27,867 nucleotides of DNA from an uncultured Bacteroides sp. Its GTDB lineage: Bacteria; Bacteroidota; Bacteroidia; Bacteroidales; Bacteroidaceae. Position numbers and translations under genes: made by a program. Under the pieces are notes generated by a model. That model saw only the letters and a program-made list of their open reading frames with translations, searched no databases and was not told the DNA's origin. Within the stretch, counting starts at the first letter, position 1, and each line of letters starts with the position of its first letter. The stretch spans positions 1 through 27,867 of the forward strand of contig CAUEFX010000061.1 of NCBI GenBank assembly GCA_958477465.1, written 5' to 3'. This document shows positions 24,432 to 27,867 of the stretch, piece by piece.

Positions 24432-25640
24432 ATGAACTTTCCACAAAACCTGATTAAAAGGCAAGAATATATCGAACAGATAATTCCTTTCATGCAGAAA
24501 AACATCATAAAAGTCCTCACCGGTCAAAGACGTGTAGGAAAAAGCTTCCTATTATATCAACTTATGGAACATATCCTTCAAAGTAACCCGGATGCCAATT
24601 TGATATACATCAACTTTGAAGATTTTGCTTACAGCAAAATACAGACAGCAGAAGATATGTACACCTACATACTCTCAAAAAGTAAAAAAAAGGGCATTAA
24701 CTATATCTTCATTGACGAGATACAAGAAGTGACAGGTTTTGAAAAAGCAATCCGTTCCTTACTGTTGAACCCGGACAATGATATTTACATTACGGGAAGT
24801 AACGCAAAGATGCTGTCAGGAGAATTGGCAACTTACCTTAGCGGACGATACGTAGAATTCAAAATATACAGCCTCTCATATACAGAATTTCTGGAATTTC
24901 ACAAACTAAGCGACAGTGCAGAAAGTATGAATCTGTACAGCCGCTACGGAGGATTGCCGTATTTGATAAATCTGCCACTCAAAGATGAAATTGTGAATGA
25001 ATACTTGAAAAGCATTTATTCTACTATCGTTTTTCGTGACGTAGTCAGCCGATATAACCTTAGGAATGCCTTATTCCTTGAAAAATTGGTTCAGTTTCTT
25101 TCTGAAAATATCGGTTGTTTATTTTCCGCGAAAAACATCAGTGATTATCTGAAATCACAGCATTCTACTGTTTCAGTCAATCAGGTACAGAACTATACAG
25201 AATACTTAAGTAATGCCTTCCTCATCCACCGTGTAGAAAGATATGACTTGATAGGTAAACGAATTTTTGAAATAGGCGAAAAATACTACTTTGAGAATAT
25301 GGGTATACGCAACATCGTTGTAGGATACCGCATTACGGATAAAGGCAAAATTTTAGAAAACCTTGTTTATAACCATTTGCTATATAAAGGGTATAACGTC
25401 CGCATAGGCTATTATGGAGAAAAAGAAATAGATTTCATCGGAGAGAAAAACAACGAAAGAATCTATATACAAGTGGCATTAAAAATAGACAGCAAACAAA
25501 CCGCCGAGAGAGAATTCGGTAACCTATTGAAGATACAAGACAACTATCCTAAAATAGTAATAACAGAAGATGTCTTTGAAGGAAACACTTATGAGGGAAT
25601 AAAGCAATATTCCATCCGGAACTTTTTAATGAACTTTTAA
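24432..25640 (+). CDS. AAA_14 / DUF4143 ATPase
   Basis: This 402-aa protein has an N-terminal AAA_14 P-loop domain (Walker A GQRRVGKS near residue 31, Walker B YIFIDEIQ, sensor ITGSNAKMLSGELATYLSGRY), a winged-helix-like middle (about 205-285), and a C-terminal DUF4143 domain. The DUF4143 part has a PD-(D/E)xK-like pattern: EKEIDFIGE then YIQVALKID. The family is widespread, mobile and often present in many copies in Bacteroides. Its role is not established, though defence or toxin-like functions have been proposed for relatives. It is the only intact gene without a neighbour in its pathway, behind a duplicated palindrome that suggests tight control. Confidence 0.92.
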   Translation: MNFPQNLIKRQEYIEQIIPFMQKNIIKVLTGQRRVGKSFLLYQLMEHILQSNPDANLIYINFEDFAYSKIQTAEDMYTYILSKSKKKGINYIFIDEIQEVTGFEKAIRSLLLNPDNDIYITGSNAKMLSGELATYLSGRYVEFKIYSLSYTEFLEFHKLSDSAESMNLYSRYGGLPYLINLPLKDEIVNEYLKSIYSTIVFRDVVSRYNLRNALFLEKLVQFLSENIGCLFSAKNISDYLKSQHSTVSVNQVQNYTEYLSNAFLIHRVERYDLIGKRIFEIGEKYYFENMGIRNIVVGYRITDKGKILENLVYNHLLYKGYNVRIGYYGEKEIDFIGEKNNERIYIQVALKIDSKQTAEREFGNLLKIQDNYPKIVITEDVFEGNTYEGIKQYSIRNFLMNF

Positions 25641-25665
25641 ACCTTCCCTTCTCTGAAAGTAATAA

Positions 25666-25699
25666 AGCCTGCCACATCCCTCACACGATGCAGCAGGCT
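25666..25699. terminator. Short stem-loop between convergent ATPase and aminopeptidase genes
   Basis: AGCCTGC (25666-25672) pairs with GCAGGCT (25693-25699) over a 20-nt loop. It lies between two convergent stops and is probably a shared terminator, though the stem is short. Confidence 0.45.
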
Positions 25700-25723
25700 C
25701 TATCATTATATGTTTAGATGAAT

Positions 25724-27097
25724 TCAGCGTAACGCTTCCACCTCTTCCGGAGTGAGCGGAATCTTCTTGCCCAAACGACGTGCACCCGTTTCAGTAATCA
25801 GATAATCTTCTTCATTACGGATACCACCGAAATTGCGGTATTCTTCCACCTTATCGTAATTGATAAAGTCCATAAACTTCTTCTCTCCCTTCCAAAGGTC
25901 AATCAGTTCGGGGATAAAGTAGATTCCCGGCTCAACCGTATGTACAAAGCCCGGTTCCAGAGGGATGGCAAGGCGCTGGCTCTTGCGCCCGAACTGTGTG
26001 CTCTTGGGCTGACCGTCATAGCCTACCCAAAGTTCACCCAAGTTCTCCATATCGTGTACGTCCAGTCCCATCATGTGTCCCAGTCCGTGAGGATAGAACA
26101 AGGCATGTGCCCCTTCGCGTACGGCATCTTCGGCATTGCCTTTCATCAGGCCCAACTCCTTCAGCCCTTCCATCATCACTTGGGCAGAAAGTTCGTATAC
26201 CTTCATATAGGGAATGCCCGGACGAAGTGCTTTGACAGACTCCAAATGCATCGCGTTCTGAATTTCATAAACGGCACGCTGGCGGGAAGTAAAGGTCTTG
26301 TCGGCAGGAACCGTAGAAGACATATCGCCGCAATAGCCCGAAGGAAGCTCGGCACCGGCATCAATCAGGAATAAATCTCCCGGCTTCACTTTATTGCCAT
26401 GATAGTGGTTATGCAGGGTCTGACCGTTGACGGTGGCAATCGTGGCAAAAGACAGTTCGCAGTTGTTCATCTCGGCGATGCGGTTCATTTCGGCCACAAC
26501 TTCATACTCGTACATACCCGGACGAAGCACCTTCATGGCTGTGATGTGCATATCGGCAGTCACGTCGCACGCCTTTTCGATCTCCGCGATTTCCTCTGCC
26601 GACTTATAGTTGCGCTGTGCCACCACCGCACGGATAAACGGTACGGAACCTTCCTGATGTGCAGGAGGAATACCCAGCCAGTCCATCAGTTTCAACTTAT
26701 GCTCGGCACGATAGGGAGGCAAATAATGGATGGTCTGCCCTTTCTGTACAGCCTTATGCAGATAACCGGCAAGGTCGGCAAAAGGGCGGGTTTCGGAAAT
26801 GCCCACGGCAGAAGCCTTTTCGTGAAGGGTGGGCTGAGTACCCATCCATACAATATGGTCGATGGTCAACTCATCACCGAAAATGATTTCTTTATCTTCA
26901 TCTATGTCGATGATGGCCGACAGCCCGGCAAACGACAAGCCGAAATAGTAGAGAAAAGTGGAATCCTGACGGTAACGGAAAGTATTGTCCTCATAGTTCA
27001 ACCCTTGTTCATCGTTACCCAAAAACAGTAATACTCCGGAGCCGATGTTTTTTTTCAGCTGGGCCCTGCGCTGCACATACGTTTCTTTAGCAAACAT
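25724..27097 (-). CDS. Xaa-Pro aminopeptidase (M24B family)
   Basis: This 457-aa cytoplasmic metallopeptidase removes N-terminal residues preceding proline. The N-terminal AMP_N domain covers about 1-150 and the pita-bread domain about 165-440. The metal-ligand set is complete: Asp in FLIDAGAE, Asp in GDMSST, His in GLGHMMGLDVHD, Glu in VHTVEPGIYF and Glu in RNEEDYLIT. It ends KIPLTPEEVEALR. The 3' end supplies the right copy of a 29-bp direct repeat found 3.6 kb away. It is divergent from rpoN. Confidence 0.95.
   Translation of the reverse strand: MFAKETYVQRRAQLKKNIGSGVLLFLGNDEQGLNYEDNTFRYRQDSTFLYYFGLSFAGLSAIIDIDEDKEIIFGDELTIDHIVWMGTQPTLHEKASAVGISETRPFADLAGYLHKAVQKGQTIHYLPPYRAEHKLKLMDWLGIPPAHQEGSVPFIRAVVAQRNYKSAEEIAEIEKACDVTADMHITAMKVLRPGMYEYEVVAEMNRIAEMNNCELSFATIATVNGQTLHNHYHGNKVKPGDLFLIDAGAELPSGYCGDMSSTVPADKTFTSRQRAVYEIQNAMHLESVKALRPGIPYMKVYELSAQVMMEGLKELGLMKGNAEDAVREGAHALFYPHGLGHMMGLDVHDMENLGELWVGYDGQPKSTQFGRKSQRLAIPLEPGFVHTVEPGIYFIPELIDLWKGEKKFMDFINYDKVEEYRNFGGIRNEEDYLITETGARRLGKKIPLTPEEVEALR
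25737..25765. repeat. Right copy of the 29-bp direct repeat (end of aminopeptidase gene)
   Basis: This lies in the last codons of the aminopeptidase and matches 22093-22121 at 28 of 29 bases. Confidence 0.7.
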
Positions 27098-27124
27098 AAC
27101 ATTCCATTTTTAGTAGTTCTATGG

Positions 27125-27132
27125 CAAAGATA
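27125..27132 (-). promoter_or_regulatory. -7 box (TATCTTTG) for the aminopeptidase gene
   Basis: The minus strand reads TATCTTTG, a full TAnnTTTG match, 28 nt before the ATG. A possible TTG upstream is only 16 nt away, so the -33 is unsure. Confidence 0.55.
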
Positions 27133-27209
27133 GGAACAAAAATGCAACCAAGCTCCCGCTTTCTTGTTAAATATCGTATGAGAAGATTTCACGTTCCCGA
27201 ACTATTCAC

Positions 27210-27217
27210 TATTTTTG
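27210..27217 (+). promoter_or_regulatory. -7 box (TATTTTTG) for rpoN
   Basis: TATTTTTG matches TAnnTTTG, 44 nt before the rpoN ATG. TTTC 19 nt upstream could serve as -33. Confidence 0.5.
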
Positions 27218-27260
27218 CGGTAGAAATTTTCCCATATCCGTAATTTGTAATTTATAAAGT

Positions 27261-27867
27261 ATGGCACAAGGTTCCCGACAAATACAGACCCAAGCGCAAC
27301 AGCAGATACAAACGCTGTCGCCGCAACAAATTCTGGTGGTAAAGCTGCTGGAACTCCCCGCCGTGGAGCTGGAAGACCGCGTACGTGCCGAACTTCTGGA
27401 GAATCCGGCACTGGAAGAGGGCAAGGCAGAGACTCCCGACGATGAATATCCCGACACTTCCGATACGGAAAACGGGTCAGAAGATGGTGGAGACACCAGC
27501 TATGATTCTTTAAGCGACTATCTGAACGAAGACGATATCCCCGACTACAAACTACAGGAAAACAACCGTGACAAAGGGAAGCAGGCAGAAGAAATCCCAT
27601 TCTCCGACGCCACCTCTTTCTATGAAACCCTGCACCAGCAGCTCGGTGAGCGGGACTTGTCCCCACACCAACGCGAACTGGCCGAATACCTCATCGGCTC
27701 ACTGGACGACGACGGGCTGCTGCGCAAATCACTGGACAGCATCAGCGATGAGCTTGCCATTTATGCCGGCATCGAAGCCACTACCGGAGAACTGGAAGAA
27801 GCATTGAGAATCATTCAGGATTTCGACCCTGCCGGATTGGGAGCCCGCAACTTGCAGGAATGCCTTC
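27261..27867 (+). CDS. rpoN: RNA polymerase sigma-54 factor, 5' part (runs off the window)
   Basis: The first 202 residues are present. Region I is clear: QTQAQQQIQTLSPQQILVVK, then LLELPAVELEDRVRAELLEN and PALEE, the Gln- and Leu-rich activator-interaction segment. An acidic linker (about 55-100) follows, then the start of the core-binding domain (LHQQLGERDLSPHQRELAEY, LIGSLDDDGLL, DFDPAGLGARNLQECL). The gene continues past the end of the window, so the DNA-binding RpoN box is not visible. Sigma-54 directs RNA polymerase to -24/-12 promoters with bEBP activators. Confidence 0.95.
   Translation, partial: MAQGSRQIQTQAQQQIQTLSPQQILVVKLLELPAVELEDRVRAELLENPALEEGKAETPDDEYPDTSDTENGSEDGGDTSYDSLSDYLNEDDIPDYKLQENNRDKGKQAEEIPFSDATSFYETLHQQLGERDLSPHQRELAEYLIGSLDDDGLLRKSLDSISDELAIYAGIEATTGELEEALRIIQDFDPAGLGARNLQECL

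Noticed and set aside
26399..27031. Plus-strand frame of 210 codons
   Set aside because: It is antisense to the M24 aminopeptidase, which is clearly the real gene.
1..27867. tRNA or rRNA genes
   Set aside because: I saw no cloverleaf with a TTCGAnTC-type T-arm or rRNA-like stretch in the gene-free gaps; a covariance-model scan would settle it.

Overview
The window looks like chromosomal DNA of a gut Bacteroides or close relative (order Bacteroidales). The evidence is a set of repeated promoter boxes of the Bacteroidales form TAnnTTTG, the near absence of strong Shine-Dalgarno sites, and family content typical of the group: a GH97 glycosidase, DUF2975 proteins, TlpA lipoproteins, an AAA_14/DUF4143 ATPase, and a TPR sensor kinase. 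The species cannot be fixed from the sequence alone.

Left part (1-6763, all +): a secreted GH97 glycoside hydrolase, then a secreted seven-repeat FG-GAP/VCBS propeller protein. Both carry an extra C-terminal beta domain resembling a type IX sorting domain. A Crp/Fnr-type regulator and a membrane acyltransferase follow. Next is a 600-nt gene-free stretch (6764-7362) dense in repeats: 22-bp units, a large imperfect inverted repeat, and a 25-bp tandem pair.

Middle, minus strand (10086 down to 7363): a five-gene operon reading small secreted peptide, CPBP intramembrane protease, two DUF2975 membrane proteins, and a YozG-type HTH regulator. Its promoter region is packed with TATCG/CGATA half-sites, including one TATCG-N5-CGATA palindrome just downstream of the -7 box and another palindrome just upstream of it. 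This is my best candidate for a poorly described system: a small exported peptide, a membrane protease and two membrane partners under a dedicated regulator. Upstream lies a housekeeping operon: Ca-type P-ATPase, HAD phosphatase and RibF, spaced 3-7 nt apart.

14596-20571: a membrane-anchored PAS protein with a cysteine cluster and no output domain, divergent from a 56-aa rubredoxin; a Na/Pi cotransporter with a PhoU tail; divergent from it, a nucleoside kinase followed by a TPR sensor kinase whose phospho-acceptor His is replaced by Ala.

20872-25720: a second acyltransferase, then an accessory 'graveyard'. It holds a remnant of an aminopeptidase 3' end, a broken TPR lipoprotein, a TlpA thioredoxin lipoprotein with a frameshift in an A7 tract, a C-terminal HlyD fragment, and an intact AAA_14/DUF4143 ATPase behind a duplicated 28-bp palindrome. 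A 29-bp direct repeat (28/29 identical), drawn from the end of the aminopeptidase gene, brackets this 3.6-kb segment. This suggests insertion or exchange at that gene's 3' end. The right edge has the intact M24 aminopeptidase (-) and the start of rpoN (+), cut by the window end.
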